From Aurantiacibacter odishensis (lineage in GTDB: Bacteria > Pseudomonadota > Alphaproteobacteria > Sphingomonadales > Sphingomonadaceae), in NCBI RefSeq assembly GCF_003605195.1, contig NZ_QYOS01000021.1, positions 225,766 through 289,765 on the forward strand: a stretch of 64,000 nt of DNA. The letters run 5' to 3'. This document shows, piece after piece, positions 17,785-27,275 of this stretch (its first letter is position 1; each line of letters begins with the position of its first letter). Below the pieces are notes generated by a model that saw only the letters and a program-made list of their open reading frames with translations, was not told where the DNA came from and searched no databases. Position numbers and translations under genes: made by a program.

Positions 17785-18615
17785 ATGGCCAACAAGAGCG
17801 TGACATTCTACGACCTGCAGGTCTCCACCGGGGCTACGATCAGCCCCTTCGTATGGGCCACGAAGTTCGCGGTGAAGCACAAGGGGCTGGACCTCGATAT
17901 CGTGGATGGCGGCTTCACCGGCATCATGGAACGAACCGGCGGCAAGACGGAGCGGCTACCCGCGATCGTGGACGAGGGCAAGTGGGTGCTCGATAGCTGG
18001 GGCATCGTGGAATACCTCGACGAGACCTACTCCGATGCCCCCGCCCTGATTCCGCACGAAAGCGTGGCGGTGATGCTTAAGGCGCTCGACGCGTGGTTCT
18101 GGGGCGCAGGCGTCGGGCCATGGATGCGCTGCTATTGCGGCGACTACCGCGACATCTGTTTCGAACATGACAAGGAATACGTCACCAGCTCGCGCGCCGT
18201 CATGCTGGGCGGACCGCTGGAGGACGTGCAGAAGGGCCGCGAGGACCGCCTGCCCGCCATCTCCGCCGCGCTGGAGCCGTTGCGCTTGGCCTTGCGCGAG
18301 AGCGACTTCCTTGGCGGCAGCGCGCCCAACTATGCCGACTATCGCATCATCGGCGGCTTCCTGTGGCTCGCCTCGCTGGCGCAGACCCCGGCGCTGGCTG
18401 CCGACGATCCCCTGCGTCCGTGGTACGAGCGGGTCTGCGCGCTTTATGGCGGACTGGGTGAGCATCCCGGCCTGTTCCCGATCTTCGGTCTCGAACAGCG
18501 CGAAGGCGACCCGGACCTGTTCAACCGCGAAGGCGGCAAGGGCGGCATCTTCAAGCGCAACACCGGCCCGGCCTCGACCCAGGCCGAGACGCAGATGATC
18601 GGCGAGCCCAAATGA
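17785..18615 (+). CDS. LigE-like glutathione S-transferase (beta-etherase family)
   Basis: The 276-residue protein follows the layout of LigE, the glutathione-dependent beta-aryl-etherase of Sphingobium SYK-6, as I recall that sequence: FYDLQ, ATISPFVWATKFAVKHKGL, DGGFTGIMERTGGKTERLP, WVLDSWGIVEYLDETY, later LEDVQKGREDRLP and GEHPGLFPIFGLEQREGDP. The catalytic-loop Ser (TIS, Ser20) is kept. The role may be cleavage of an aryl ether or another conjugated substrate; this is inference. AGGAGAGGGA precedes the ATG. The stop overlaps the next gene (ATGA), linking it to a D-2-hydroxyacid dehydrogenase and a kinase. Confidence 0.82.
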   Translation: MANKSVTFYDLQVSTGATISPFVWATKFAVKHKGLDLDIVDGGFTGIMERTGGKTERLPAIVDEGKWVLDSWGIVEYLDETYSDAPALIPHESVAVMLKALDAWFWGAGVGPWMRCYCGDYRDICFEHDKEYVTSSRAVMLGGPLEDVQKGREDRLPAISAALEPLRLALRESDFLGGSAPNYADYRIIGGFLWLASLAQTPALAADDPLRPWYERVCALYGGLGEHPGLFPIFGLEQREGDPDLFNREGGKGGIFKRNTGPASTQAETQMIGEPK

Positions 18616-19577
18616 GCGAGCGGCTGCGCGTCCTCGTCACCCGCCGCTGGCCCGAAGCGGTCGAATGCGCTCTGGCCGAGCGGTTCGATGTGGTGCTGAA
18701 CGAAAGTGACGAGCCGCTCGGCCAGGATCAACTGGCGGGTGCAATGGCCGAGTTCGACGTGGTGGCCCCCACCGTAAGCGACTGCATCGATGCCGATGTG
18801 ATCGCAGGTGGCGAGCGGATGAAGCTGATCGCCAATTACGGCGTCGGCTTTGATCATATCGACCTTCCCGCAGCGAAGGCTAAGGGCATCTTGGTATCGA
18901 ACACCCCCGGCGTGCTGACCGATGCGACGGCGGACCTTGCTCTCACCCTGATGCTGATGGCCGCGCGACGCGCCGGCGAAGGCGAGCGCGAACTCCGCAG
19001 CGGACGTTGGACAGGCTGGCGCCCCACCCATCTCATCGGCAGCGCTTTGAAAGGCAAGGTGCTGGGCATAGTCGGCATGGGCCGCATCGGCATGGCGACG
19101 GCAGAGCGCGCCAAGCACGGGTTCGGCATGAAAATCGCCTATTTCGCGCGCGGCCCCAAGAACGAGGCAAAGGCGCTGGAAGCCGAGTTCTGCCCCGACC
19201 TGGAGACGTTGCTGGCGAAATCCGATTTCGTCTCGCTCCACATTCCCGGCGGCGATGCGACCAGCAACCTGATCGATGCGCAAGCGCTCGCGGCGATGAA
19301 ACACGGCAGCTATCTCATCAACACCGCGCGTGGCGGCGTAGTGGATCACGACGCGCTGGCCGATGCGCTGAAAAGCGGCCACCTCGCAGGCGCGGGTCTC
19401 GATGTTTACCCGGAGGAACCGCAGGTGCCCGAAGCCCTGCTGGAGCTGGAGAACACGGTTCTGCTGCCCCATCTCGGCAGCGCCAATGCCGAAACGCGCG
19501 AAGCGATGGGCAGGCGCGCGATGGCGAACATCGAGGCTTTCGCCAAGGGCGAGGATTTGCCAGACCGCGTGGCATGA
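18612..19577 (+). CDS. D-isomer-specific 2-hydroxyacid dehydrogenase (glyoxylate/hydroxypyruvate reductase-like)
   Basis: The 321-residue protein shows an NAD(P) Rossmann motif (GIVGMGRIGMATAERA, about residues 152-167) and the catalytic triad of the family: Arg240 in NTARGGVVD, Glu268/269 in DVYPEEP and His287 in LLPHLGSAN. By length and by the adjacent glycerate-kinase-like gene it is likely a glyoxylate/hydroxypyruvate reductase giving D-glycerate. It overlaps both neighbours by 4 nt (ATGA at each end). Confidence 0.87.
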   Translation: MSERLRVLVTRRWPEAVECALAERFDVVLNESDEPLGQDQLAGAMAEFDVVAPTVSDCIDADVIAGGERMKLIANYGVGFDHIDLPAAKAKGILVSNTPGVLTDATADLALTLMLMAARRAGEGERELRSGRWTGWRPTHLIGSALKGKVLGIVGMGRIGMATAERAKHGFGMKIAYFARGPKNEAKALEAEFCPDLETLLAKSDFVSLHIPGGDATSNLIDAQALAAMKHGSYLINTARGGVVDHDALADALKSGHLAGAGLDVYPEEPQVPEALLELENTVLLPHLGSANAETREAMGRRAMANIEAFAKGEDLPDRVA

Positions 19578-20434
19578 GCGATCCCATTGCCGATCTGATC
19601 GAGGCCGAGGGCCTGCCCGAAAGCTACCGCGAAGTCGTCGAACAGCATTGGCAGCCGCTAGCCACCCGGATCGCCCGCCTGCCTGCCAGCCGGGCGCCGC
19701 TGGTGATCGGTATCAACGGCGCGCAGGGCTCCGGTAAAAGCACGCTGTGCAAGTTCCTCGAGGTGCTGCTCTCCCGGCGGCAGATCCGCGCGGTTACGCT
19801 ATCGCTCGACGATCTTTACCTAACCCGCGCCGAGCGCCAGAAATTGGCCGAAGAGGTCCACCCCCTCTTCGCCACCCGGGGCGTTCCCGGCACCCACGCC
19901 GTCGCCATGGGGCTTGGCATCATCGAGGACATGCTGGCAGGCCGCGCGCTGGACCTGCCGCGCTTCGACAAGGCGACGGACGACCGCGCCGCCGAGGGCA
20001 CGCGGATCACCGGCCCGGTGGACGTGCTGCTGCTGGAAGGCTGGTGCGTCGGCGCGAAGCCGCAGCACGCCGCCGCGCTGGCGGAGCCGATCAATGCGCT
20101 GGAGCGGGATGAAGACCCCCATGGCGTGTGGCGCAGCCTCGTCAACCACTGGCTGAGCGAGGACTACGCCCGCCTCTTCGACCAGATCGACCTGCTGGTG
20201 ATGCTGAAAGTCGCGGACTTCGATGCCGTGCGCCGCAACCGCGCCTTGCAGGAGGAAAAGCTGCGGGCAGCCAATCCCGATGGACCCAACGTGATGGACG
20301 ATGCCGCGCTGGAGCGCTTCCTTGCTCACTATGAACGATTGACCCGTCACATGCTGGCCGAAATGCCGGGCCGCGCCGATGTGGTTATCGACATCGGGCC
20401 GGATCAGAACCCCCTGCCACCCGCAAAAGATTGA
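19574..20434 (+). CDS. P-loop kinase, D-glycerate 3-kinase-like
   Basis: This 286-residue protein has a Walker A motif (GINGAQGSGKSTLCKF, about residues 49-64), DDLYLTRAERQKLA, RGVPGTHAVAMG and LLLEGWCVGA, the pattern of the eukaryote-type glycerate kinase/uridine-kinase-like family. It probably phosphorylates D-glycerate, which fits the hydroxypyruvate reductase gene directly upstream. The ATGA overlap indicates coupling. The start at 19574 is preferred over the in-frame upstream region, which overlaps the dehydrogenase. Confidence 0.78.
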   Translation: MSDPIADLIEAEGLPESYREVVEQHWQPLATRIARLPASRAPLVIGINGAQGSGKSTLCKFLEVLLSRRQIRAVTLSLDDLYLTRAERQKLAEEVHPLFATRGVPGTHAVAMGLGIIEDMLAGRALDLPRFDKATDDRAAEGTRITGPVDVLLLEGWCVGAKPQHAAALAEPINALERDEDPHGVWRSLVNHWLSEDYARLFDQIDLLVMLKVADFDAVRRNRALQEEKLRAANPDGPNVMDDAALERFLAHYERLTRHMLAEMPGRADVVIDIGPDQNPLPPAKD

Positions 20435-20441
20435 CTTTGCC
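20431..20441 (+). promoter_or_regulatory. TTGACTTTGCC half-site upstream of PQQ dehydrogenase 1
   Basis: TTGACTTTGCC overlaps the stop of the kinase gene and lies 90 nt before the PQQ dehydrogenase start. It repeats an arm of the palindrome at 45506-45529. Confidence 0.4.
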
Positions 20442-20531
20442 CGATGGACTCGCGCGCAAGCTGGACTTAGTCTCCCCGTCCGGAGGGTGACGCGCCGCCA
20501 AGAAGGCGCGCACCGGGGAGGACACGTTCGA

Positions 20532-22643
20532 ATGCTTGCAAAGCGCATTGCCACCGCTTTCATGGCCGCCGGCCTCGCTTTCACGACCGCATCCTGCGCC
20601 GATGCCGTGGCGGGCGACGTGAACGAGGAACGGCTGCTGAATGCCGACAGCGATCCTGACAACTGGATGGCGCACGGGCGCACCTGGGCAGAAGATCGCT
20701 TCAGCCCGCTGGACCAGATCAACGCCGGCAATATCGACCGCCTGCGCCTCGCCTACACGGTGGAGTTCGACACCAATCGCGGGCAGGAATCGACGCCCAT
20801 CGTGATCGACGGCGTGATGTACGTGTCCACCGCGTGGTCGAAAGTCATGGCTCTGGATGCCGCCACCGGCGAGCAGTTGTGGTTTTACGACCCCGAAGTC
20901 GACGGCGCGAAAGGCGCGCACGCCTGCTGCGACGTGGTGAACCGCGGCGTCGCCGTGTGGGAGGGCAAGGTCTTCGTCGGCACGATCGACGGGCGGCTGG
21001 TGGCACTGGATGCCGAGACCGGCGCGGAGCTGTGGGACGTGGTTACCGTCGATCAGAGCCAGCCCTACACCATCACCAGCGCCCCTCGCGTGGTGCGCGG
21101 CAAGGTCATCATCGGCAACTCCGGCGCCGAAATGGGCGTGCGCGGCTATGTCGACGCCTACGATGCCGATACCGGCGAACAGGTGTGGCGCTTCTACACC
21201 GTGCCGGGCAACCCGGCGGACGGCCCCGATGGCGCAGCGTCCGATGCCGTGTTCGCCGAATTCGCGACCGACACCTGGGCTGGCGAATGGTGGGAAATGG
21301 GCGGTGGCGGCACCGTGTGGGATTCCATCGTCTACGATGCCGAGCTGGACCAGCTGCTGGTGGGCGTCGGCAACGGCAGCCCTTGGAACCACCGTGCGCG
21401 CAGCAATGGCGAAGGCGACAACCTCTTCCTCGCCTCAATCCTGTCGCTCGACCCCGATACCGGCGCATACAACTGGCACTACCAGCTTAACCCCGGAGAG
21501 ACGTGGGACTACACCGCCACGCAGCAGATGATCCTCACCGATCAGGTGGTCGATGGAGAACTGGTGCCCGTCGTGATGCAGGCCCCGAAGAACGCGTTCT
21601 TCTACGTGATAGACCGCCGCGACGGATCGCTGATCAGCGCAGAACCCTACGCGATGCAGAACTGGGCCGAGCGGATTGACCTGGAAACAGGCCGCCCGGT
21701 GGAGATTCCCGAGGCGCGCTACGAGAACGCGCCCTACCTTGTCACGCCCAGCGGCATCGGCGCGCACGCCTATCACCCGATGAGCTATTCGCCGCAGACG
21801 GGCCTTGTCTATATTCCCGCGATGCAGCCGCCGTCTGCCTACATGGACGATGTGAACTACACCCGCAACATCGGTCGCTGGAACACCGGCGTTATCTTCC
21901 TGACCCCGCCGGAAGGGCTGGTGCCCGGCGATACGCCGGAAGCGCGCCGCGCCTACCTTACCTCGATCACCAAGGGCGAACTGGTGGCCTGGGACCCGGC
22001 GGCGCAGGAAGCGCGCTGGACCATCGAGCGCGAGTTTCCCTGGAACGGCGGCACGCTGGCGACGGCGGGCAACCTCGTCTTCCAGGGCCTGCCCGACGGC
22101 ACCTTCAACGCCTACAACGCAGGCGACGGCACGCCGCTGTGGAGTTTCAACACCGACCGCGGCATCGTGGCGGGCGCGATTTCCTATGCCGTGGATGGCG
22201 AACAATACGTCGCCATTGTCGCGGGCTACGGCGGCTCGATGGGCATGGCCACGCAAAGCGACTGGATGCGCCGCCCGCCGCCCAACGGAATGCTGTTCGT
22301 CTTCAAGCTGGACGGAGAAGGCGAGTACGAGAACCTGCCGCCGCAGCAGCTTGCGCCCTATGTTGCGACCGACGAGACGTTCAGCGCTGCGACGATCGAA
22401 CTCGGCCAGCAGACCTATCTTGGCTTTTGCACCATCTGCCACAACGGGCCGGTCAACCCGAACCTGTTGCGCAGCGTCTATGCCACCGACGCGACTGCGT
22501 GGCATTCGGTGGTGATGGACGGCGTGCTGTCGGACAACGGCATGGTCAGCTTCGCGCCGTGGATCACGGCCGACCAGTCCGAGGCCGTGCGCGCCTATGT
22601 GCTCGCCGAGGCTGCTCGCCGCGCTGCCGAGGAGAGCGAGTGA
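20532..22643 (+). CDS. Quinohemoprotein alcohol dehydrogenase (PQQ plus cytochrome c), enzyme 1
   Basis: The 703-residue secreted protein has a PQQ beta-propeller and a C-terminal cytochrome c domain. Key features: the vicinal disulphide pair Cys132-Cys133 in HACCDVVNRGV, GEGDNLF and PGETWDYTATQQM with the catalytic Asp, APKNAFFYVIDRRDGSLISA, and the haem motif CTICH (Cys633-His637). The type II quinohemoprotein alcohol dehydrogenases have this domain order and oxidise primary alcohols to aldehydes in the periplasm. The signal contains TTASC, which could be a weak lipobox. GGAGG at 20516 supports the ATG. Its stop is shared with the start of the next gene (TGATG). Confidence 0.92.
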   Translation: MLAKRIATAFMAAGLAFTTASCADAVAGDVNEERLLNADSDPDNWMAHGRTWAEDRFSPLDQINAGNIDRLRLAYTVEFDTNRGQESTPIVIDGVMYVSTAWSKVMALDAATGEQLWFYDPEVDGAKGAHACCDVVNRGVAVWEGKVFVGTIDGRLVALDAETGAELWDVVTVDQSQPYTITSAPRVVRGKVIIGNSGAEMGVRGYVDAYDADTGEQVWRFYTVPGNPADGPDGAASDAVFAEFATDTWAGEWWEMGGGGTVWDSIVYDAELDQLLVGVGNGSPWNHRARSNGEGDNLFLASILSLDPDTGAYNWHYQLNPGETWDYTATQQMILTDQVVDGELVPVVMQAPKNAFFYVIDRRDGSLISAEPYAMQNWAERIDLETGRPVEIPEARYENAPYLVTPSGIGAHAYHPMSYSPQTGLVYIPAMQPPSAYMDDVNYTRNIGRWNTGVIFLTPPEGLVPGDTPEARRAYLTSITKGELVAWDPAAQEARWTIEREFPWNGGTLATAGNLVFQGLPDGTFNAYNAGDGTPLWSFNTDRGIVAGAISYAVDGEQYVAIVAGYGGSMGMATQSDWMRRPPPNGMLFVFKLDGEGEYENLPPQQLAPYVATDETFSAATIELGQQTYLGFCTICHNGPVNPNLLRSVYATDATAWHSVVMDGVLSDNGMVSFAPWITADQSEAVRAYVLAEAARRAAEESE

Positions 22644-23881
22644 TGGACGAGACCGACGTCCTGATCGTCGGTGCAGGGCCGGTGGGTATGCTCACCGGCC
22701 TTGCCTTGGCGCAAGGCGGCGCGAGCGTGCGTGTGCTGGAGAAGGAGCCGCACATCATCAACAGCCCGCGCGCGGCAGTCTACTTTCCCTCGACGCTCAT
22801 CGTACTGGAGGAGCTTGGCTTGCTCGACGAGCTGCTGGAGATCGGTTTCACCAACCGGATGTTGGGCACGCACATCCCCGAATTCGGCTATCACTCGGTG
22901 GTAGAGACGAAGCCGGTCGAGGGCATTCCCTTCGATTACCAGCTTCACGCAGGCCAGCACGATGTGGCCCGCGTGGCCATGGAGCACGCGCAGAAGCTGG
23001 GCGTGGAGGTGCTGTTCGATCACGAAGTCACCGCGCTTTCAGAGGACGACGATGGCATCACCGTCACCGCTGGGGGAAAGGATTTTCGCGCGAAATGGCT
23101 GATCGGCTGCGACGGCGCGCGCAGCACGGTGCGCAAGGTGGCGGGCATAGAGTTCGAGGGCCACACCTGGCCCGAGCGGTTCATCGCCACCAACGTGAAA
23201 TTCCCGTTCGAAGAAATCGGGTACGAGCAGGCGAACTTCGTCTGCGATCCGGTGAACATGGCAGTGATCGCGCAGCTCAATCGCGACGGCCTTTGGCGCT
23301 GCACCTACATGGAAGACGCATCCCTGCCGCTGGAGACTTACGAGGAGCGCATCCACGAGCGCTACGAATGGTTCTTGCAGGGGCGCAAGGATTACGAGAT
23401 CGTCTCTTCCAGCCCCTACATGCTGCACCAGCGCGCGGGCGAGACGCTGCGCAAGGGCCGCGTGCTGCTGGCGGGCGATGCCGCCCATGCGACGAACCCG
23501 TGCGGCGGGCTGGGCCTGACCTCGGGCGTGTGGACCGGCGCGGTGCTGGCAGACGTGCTGGGCGCGGTGCTGCGCGGCGAGGAGAACGAGGAAATCCTCG
23601 ACCGCTTCTCCGAAGAGCGGCGGCGCATTTTCTGGGAGATCGTCTCCCCCGCGGCGACCGAGAACAAGCGCATGTTGCAGGAGAGCGATCCGGCAGCGCG
23701 CCAGCAGGACCTCGCCCATATCAGCGCGCTGGACGAGAACCCGGAAAGCGGCGCGCTGCTGATGCTGTTTGCCTACAAGGTGATCGGCGACGTGCTGCGC
23801 GAAGGCAGCCGCTGGGCCGATGCCGACCCCAGCGACCGGGTGGCGATCAACATCAAGGGCAGGCAGGGACAGATCCATTGA
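22643..23881 (+). CDS. FAD-dependent aromatic-ring monooxygenase family protein
   Basis: The 412-residue protein has the PHBH-type FAD domain: dinucleotide motif GAGPVG at residues 10-15, the DG motif in IGCDGARSTVR near 155-165 and the GD motif in RVLLAGDAAHATNPCGGLGL. It is related to MhpA-type hydroxylases that insert oxygen into phenolic or heteroaromatic rings, but lacks the C-terminal thioredoxin-like extension of the longer members. Substrate unknown. Start and stop overlap the PQQ genes on both sides (TGATG, TTGA), making it an integral member of this operon and the only clearly cytosolic enzyme in it. Confidence 0.82.
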   Translation: MDETDVLIVGAGPVGMLTGLALAQGGASVRVLEKEPHIINSPRAAVYFPSTLIVLEELGLLDELLEIGFTNRMLGTHIPEFGYHSVVETKPVEGIPFDYQLHAGQHDVARVAMEHAQKLGVEVLFDHEVTALSEDDDGITVTAGGKDFRAKWLIGCDGARSTVRKVAGIEFEGHTWPERFIATNVKFPFEEIGYEQANFVCDPVNMAVIAQLNRDGLWRCTYMEDASLPLETYEERIHERYEWFLQGRKDYEIVSSSPYMLHQRAGETLRKGRVLLAGDAAHATNPCGGLGLTSGVWTGAVLADVLGAVLRGEENEEILDRFSEERRRIFWEIVSPAATENKRMLQESDPAARQQDLAHISALDENPESGALLMLFAYKVIGDVLREGSRWADADPSDRVAINIKGRQGQIH

Positions 23882-25827
23882 GAACCTTACGAACATTCCT
23901 CGCCGGTGCCGCCGCGCTCGCACTCACCCTGCCCGCCGCCGCGCAGGAAGAAGTGGCGGACGGCGATTGGCCGCACTATGCGCGCACCCATTCGGGTCAA
24001 CGCTATGCGCCGCTGGCGGACATTAACCGCGATAACGTGGGCCAGATCGAGCGCGCCTGGGAATACCGCCTGCGCCCGCAGGGTGGCGGCTTCATCCTCG
24101 CCGGCACCGTGCCCAGCGTGGTCGACGGGATCATGTACCTGCCGCTGGGCGATGCCGTGGTGGCGCTGGAAGCGCATACGGGCCACGAAATCTGGCGGCA
24201 CGCAGTGGAAGGCACGACCGTGCGCCGCCGCGTCACCTACTGGGCGGGCGACGGGAACGGCGCGCGGCTCTACTACAACGGCGGCAACGAGATCGTCGCG
24301 CTGGACGCGGCGACGGGCGAGATCGCGACCGATTTCGGCGAGAATGGGCGAGTGCCGTTTGAAGTGCGCTATTCCTACCCGCCCAGCATTTTCGGCGATG
24401 TGCTGGTCATCGGCGCCTCCACGCCCGAACTGCCCAGCGGCCCGCTCGGCAACCAGAAGGGCTACGACGCGCGCACCGGCGAGCTGTTGTGGGAGTTCAA
24501 CACCGTGCCCCAGCCGGGCGAGATCGGCCACGAGACCTGGCTGGACGACGGCTGGCGCGACAGGCCCGGAAACAACATGTGGGTCTGGTACATGAGCGGC
24601 GATGTCGAGACCGGCATGATCTACATGACGCTCGGCTCTCCCGCGCCGAATTACTACGGCGGAGACCGTCCGGGCGACAACCTGTTCGGCAATTCGATCC
24701 TCGCGCTGGATGCGCGCACGGGCGAATACCGCTGGCATTTCCAGACCATCCACCACGACCTGTGGGACTGGGACCTGCCCGCCCCGCCGGTGCTGATCGA
24801 CGTGGAGAAAGACGGCGAGACCATCCCCGCCCTCGCCCAGACCGGCAAGCCCGGCCTGATGTACATCCTCGACCGCCGTACGGGCGAACCGGTTCACGGC
24901 GTCAACGAGATGCTGGTGGCGAGCGCGGATGTGCCGGGCGAATGGTACTCCCCCACCCAGCCTATCCCCGTTGCGCCCGAACCGCTTTCCCGCATGTGGT
25001 GGACGCCCGACGACGTCGTGACTGTAGAGGATACCAACGCGGAGCACGTGGCGGCCTGCCGCGCCCTGCTGGACAGCTACGGCGGCAGCTTCTTCAACGC
25101 CGGGCCCTTCACGCCCTTCTTCCTGCACGAGGAAGGCGATCCCCCGCGTGCCAGCATCAACATGCCGCACAATGGCGGCTCCAACTGGGGCGGCAGCGCG
25201 GCGGACCCGAACACCGGATACGTCATCGTCAACACCAGCGAAAGCGGCTCCATCGGCTGGATCGAGAAGCGCGATCCGGAGGGCGATTACGGACGCGGCA
25301 CGGCGGCCAGTTCGCAGGAATACGATCGCGGCAGCCTCAGCGGACCGGGCGCCTATTCCTCCTTCTCTGCCAGCTTCACGGCAGAGGATGGCTCGCAAGT
25401 CACCCTGCCCTGCATCCGACCGCCCTGGGGCAGACTGGTTGCGGTGGATGCCAACACCGGCGAGATCGCCTGGGCATCGCGCCTCGGCACCACGCCCGAA
25501 CTGGGTGCGGACAAGCAGGACACCGGCGCGAACAACACCTTCGGCGGGCCGATGGTGACGGCGGGCGGCCTAGTCTTCATCGGGGCGACGTCGGACGGCA
25601 TTTTCCGGGCCTTCGATTCCGTCACGGGCGAAATAGTGTGGGAGGAAAAGCTGGACTATGCGGCGATGACCGTTCCCATGAGTTATCGCGGCGCGGACGG
25701 ACGGCAGTACATCGCCGTGGTGGCCGCCGGATCGGGCTTCGGCCCGTCGCAGATGGGGCCCAGCGGCCCGCTCAACAACGAAAGCCTGATTACCTGGGCC
25801 CTGCCCGAGAAATCGCCAGAGGAATGA
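23878..25827 (+). CDS. PQQ-dependent dehydrogenase, glucose-dehydrogenase-like, enzyme 2
   Basis: The 649-residue protein starts at TTG (MRTLRTFLAGAAALALTLPAAA) with a signal peptide and no membrane-helix domain, unlike E. coli GCD. The propeller contains YYGGDRPGDNLFGNSILALD and TIHHDLWDWDLPAPPV, the GDH-like motif with the catalytic Asp, plus PPWGRLVAVDANTGEIAW and TAGGLVFIGATSDGIFRAFD. It would oxidise a sugar or alcohol in the periplasm. It overlaps the monooxygenase (TTGA) and the VOC gene region immediately follows. A related neighbour (enzyme 5) shares the same motif set. Confidence 0.88.
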   Translation: MRTLRTFLAGAAALALTLPAAAQEEVADGDWPHYARTHSGQRYAPLADINRDNVGQIERAWEYRLRPQGGGFILAGTVPSVVDGIMYLPLGDAVVALEAHTGHEIWRHAVEGTTVRRRVTYWAGDGNGARLYYNGGNEIVALDAATGEIATDFGENGRVPFEVRYSYPPSIFGDVLVIGASTPELPSGPLGNQKGYDARTGELLWEFNTVPQPGEIGHETWLDDGWRDRPGNNMWVWYMSGDVETGMIYMTLGSPAPNYYGGDRPGDNLFGNSILALDARTGEYRWHFQTIHHDLWDWDLPAPPVLIDVEKDGETIPALAQTGKPGLMYILDRRTGEPVHGVNEMLVASADVPGEWYSPTQPIPVAPEPLSRMWWTPDDVVTVEDTNAEHVAACRALLDSYGGSFFNAGPFTPFFLHEEGDPPRASINMPHNGGSNWGGSAADPNTGYVIVNTSESGSIGWIEKRDPEGDYGRGTAASSQEYDRGSLSGPGAYSSFSASFTAEDGSQVTLPCIRPPWGRLVAVDANTGEIAWASRLGTTPELGADKQDTGANNTFGGPMVTAGGLVFIGATSDGIFRAFDSVTGEIVWEEKLDYAAMTVPMSYRGADGRQYIAVVAAGSGFGPSQMGPSGPLNNESLITWALPEKSPEE

Positions 25828-25829
25828 CA

Positions 25830-26816
25830 ATGCGCACCCTGCTCACCACCATCGCCGCCACCGCGCTCGCCGCCTGCACCGCCACGGCGCAGGATCGCGG
25901 CGAGGTCCGCACCCCCGAAGGCGCGCTGCTCGATACCAGCGCAGACCTGCACTACGCGCCCGGAGAACTGACCGAGGCGCAATTGCAGGCCAGCAATGGC
26001 GACATGTTCGAACAATCGTCGATGAACGTCTTCCGTCGCTTCCCCCGCGAACTGACCGAGGAGATGGTCAACTTTTACGTCAACGCGCTTGGTCTGCGTT
26101 CGCTCAACCCGATCCAGCTCACCAGCACCCAGCAGATGATCCTGACGGGCGTGGGCAGCGGACAGGTCAAGCTGTCGGCCGGCCAGCAGGGCGATCGCCA
26201 GTACGATCTTTCCGGCGGTATTACGGGCGGCACCGGCATTCGCTACCTGCGCTTCACTTACCCGGATGCAGACGTGGTGCGAGAGCGGTTCGCCGCAGTG
26301 GGTCTGCCTGTTCCGACCTTTACGCAAGAGGACGGCTTCGCTTCCGCAGTGCTTTCCGATCCGGCGGGACTCGGCATCGTGATCGCAATTCATCCCGAAG
26401 CGCAGGACCGTTCGGACGACGGCGTGGGCGTGGGCATCGCGGTGTCCGACCTTGCAGCATCGCGGGCTTTCTACCGCGAATTCGTGGGGCTGGAGGAAGG
26501 CGAGCCGTTTACATCGGAGCAGCTCGGGCTGACGCTATATCCCTACGCCCACGCGGAAACGACGCTGCTGCTTTACGAAGTGGGCGACGGACTGCCCGCC
26601 GATACCGGCAGTTCCGGCATCCAGTACGTGGTAAGCGATGCCGCGTTGGCGGCTGCGCGGGCCGATTACCGCGACATCCCGGTCGAGACGCCGCTCAACA
26701 GGCTGGCCGGTTTCGATCTCACTACCGTCTGGCTCAACGATCCGGACGGGGTGACGAACTACTTCGCGCAGGTCGGCCCCAACTCGCGCACCGCGCGCGA
26801 GGCTGCCGGAGACTGA
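25830..26816 (+). CDS. Secreted/lipoprotein VOC (glyoxalase-fold) protein
   Basis: This 328-residue protein has a lipoprotein-type signal (IAATALAACTATAQ) and two VOC modules, one around residues 70-180 (FYVNALGLRSLNP, TFTYPDAD) and one around 200-320 (AVSDLAASRAFYREFVGLEEG, VWLNDPDGVTNYFAQVG). The VOC fold usually binds a divalent metal and acts on electrophilic or ring substrates, but the export is unusual for it. AGAGG at 25818 is 6 nt from the ATG at 25830; an in-frame ATG at 25824 is also possible. A GC-rich hairpin follows at 26824. Confidence 0.75.
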   Translation: MRTLLTTIAATALAACTATAQDRGEVRTPEGALLDTSADLHYAPGELTEAQLQASNGDMFEQSSMNVFRRFPRELTEEMVNFYVNALGLRSLNPIQLTSTQQMILTGVGSGQVKLSAGQQGDRQYDLSGGITGGTGIRYLRFTYPDADVVRERFAAVGLPVPTFTQEDGFASAVLSDPAGLGIVIAIHPEAQDRSDDGVGVGIAVSDLAASRAFYREFVGLEEGEPFTSEQLGLTLYPYAHAETTLLLYEVGDGLPADTGSSGIQYVVSDAALAAARADYRDIPVETPLNRLAGFDLTTVWLNDPDGVTNYFAQVGPNSRTAREAAGD

Positions 26817-26823
26817 TACGAAA

Positions 26824-26845
26824 AAGGGGGCCGCAAAGCCCCCTT
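26824..26845. terminator. Bidirectional terminator between VOC gene and cytochrome c
   Basis: AAGGGGGC and GCCCCCTT form an 8-bp stem with a 6-nt loop, preceded by AAAAA and followed by TTC. It separates two convergent genes and can work on both strands. Confidence 0.8.
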
Positions 26846-26873
26846 CTCCGTTCGCAAGCTGATCGAACGATCG

Positions 26874-27275
26874 TTAGTCGGCCTTCTTCGCCACAATGTA
26901 GCGAGAAAGCGTTTCCAGTTCTTCTTCGGAAACCATGCCGCCGAAGCTGGGCATGGCACCCTGACCGTTGGCGATAATCTGGTTCACGTATTCAACGCTG
27001 AGCGCGGCATTGCCGTCGAGCGAGGGGCCGATGTGGCCGTAGCCGTTGGCATCCGCGAAGGCGTGGCACGAACCGCAGCCGTACTGGCTGAACAGCGTGC
27101 GGCTGGCCTCGGCCTCGGCCTCGGTCACGCTGACTTCGGCAGCGGCATCGGCTTCGTGTTCGTGAGCGGAATGATCGTGCTCCTGCGCTACGGGCGCGAA
27201 GGCGGGCGCGGCCAGCGTGGCGGCACCAAGCGCGGTGAGCGCAATCTTTCCAAACGTCTTCACAGTCACGGACAT
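26874..27275 (-). CDS. Cytochrome c, class I, His-rich
   Basis: This 133-residue secreted protein has a signal peptide (MSVTVKTFGKIALTALGAA), a His/Asp/Glu-rich linker (QEHDHSAHEHEADAA) and one haem motif CGSCH in FSQYGCGSCHAFAD. A conserved Met (GAMPSFGG) is a plausible axial ligand. It is likely an electron acceptor for the PQQ enzymes. ATG at 27275 is chosen because AGGGG precedes it and the signal starts there; an in-frame ATG at 27356 adds an improbable N-terminus. It is divergent from the cytochrome lipoprotein at 27491. Confidence 0.85.
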   Translation of the reverse strand: MSVTVKTFGKIALTALGAATLAAPAFAPVAQEHDHSAHEHEADAAAEVSVTEAEAEASRTLFSQYGCGSCHAFADANGYGHIGPSLDGNAALSVEYVNQIIANGQGAMPSFGGMVSEEELETLSRYIVAKKAD

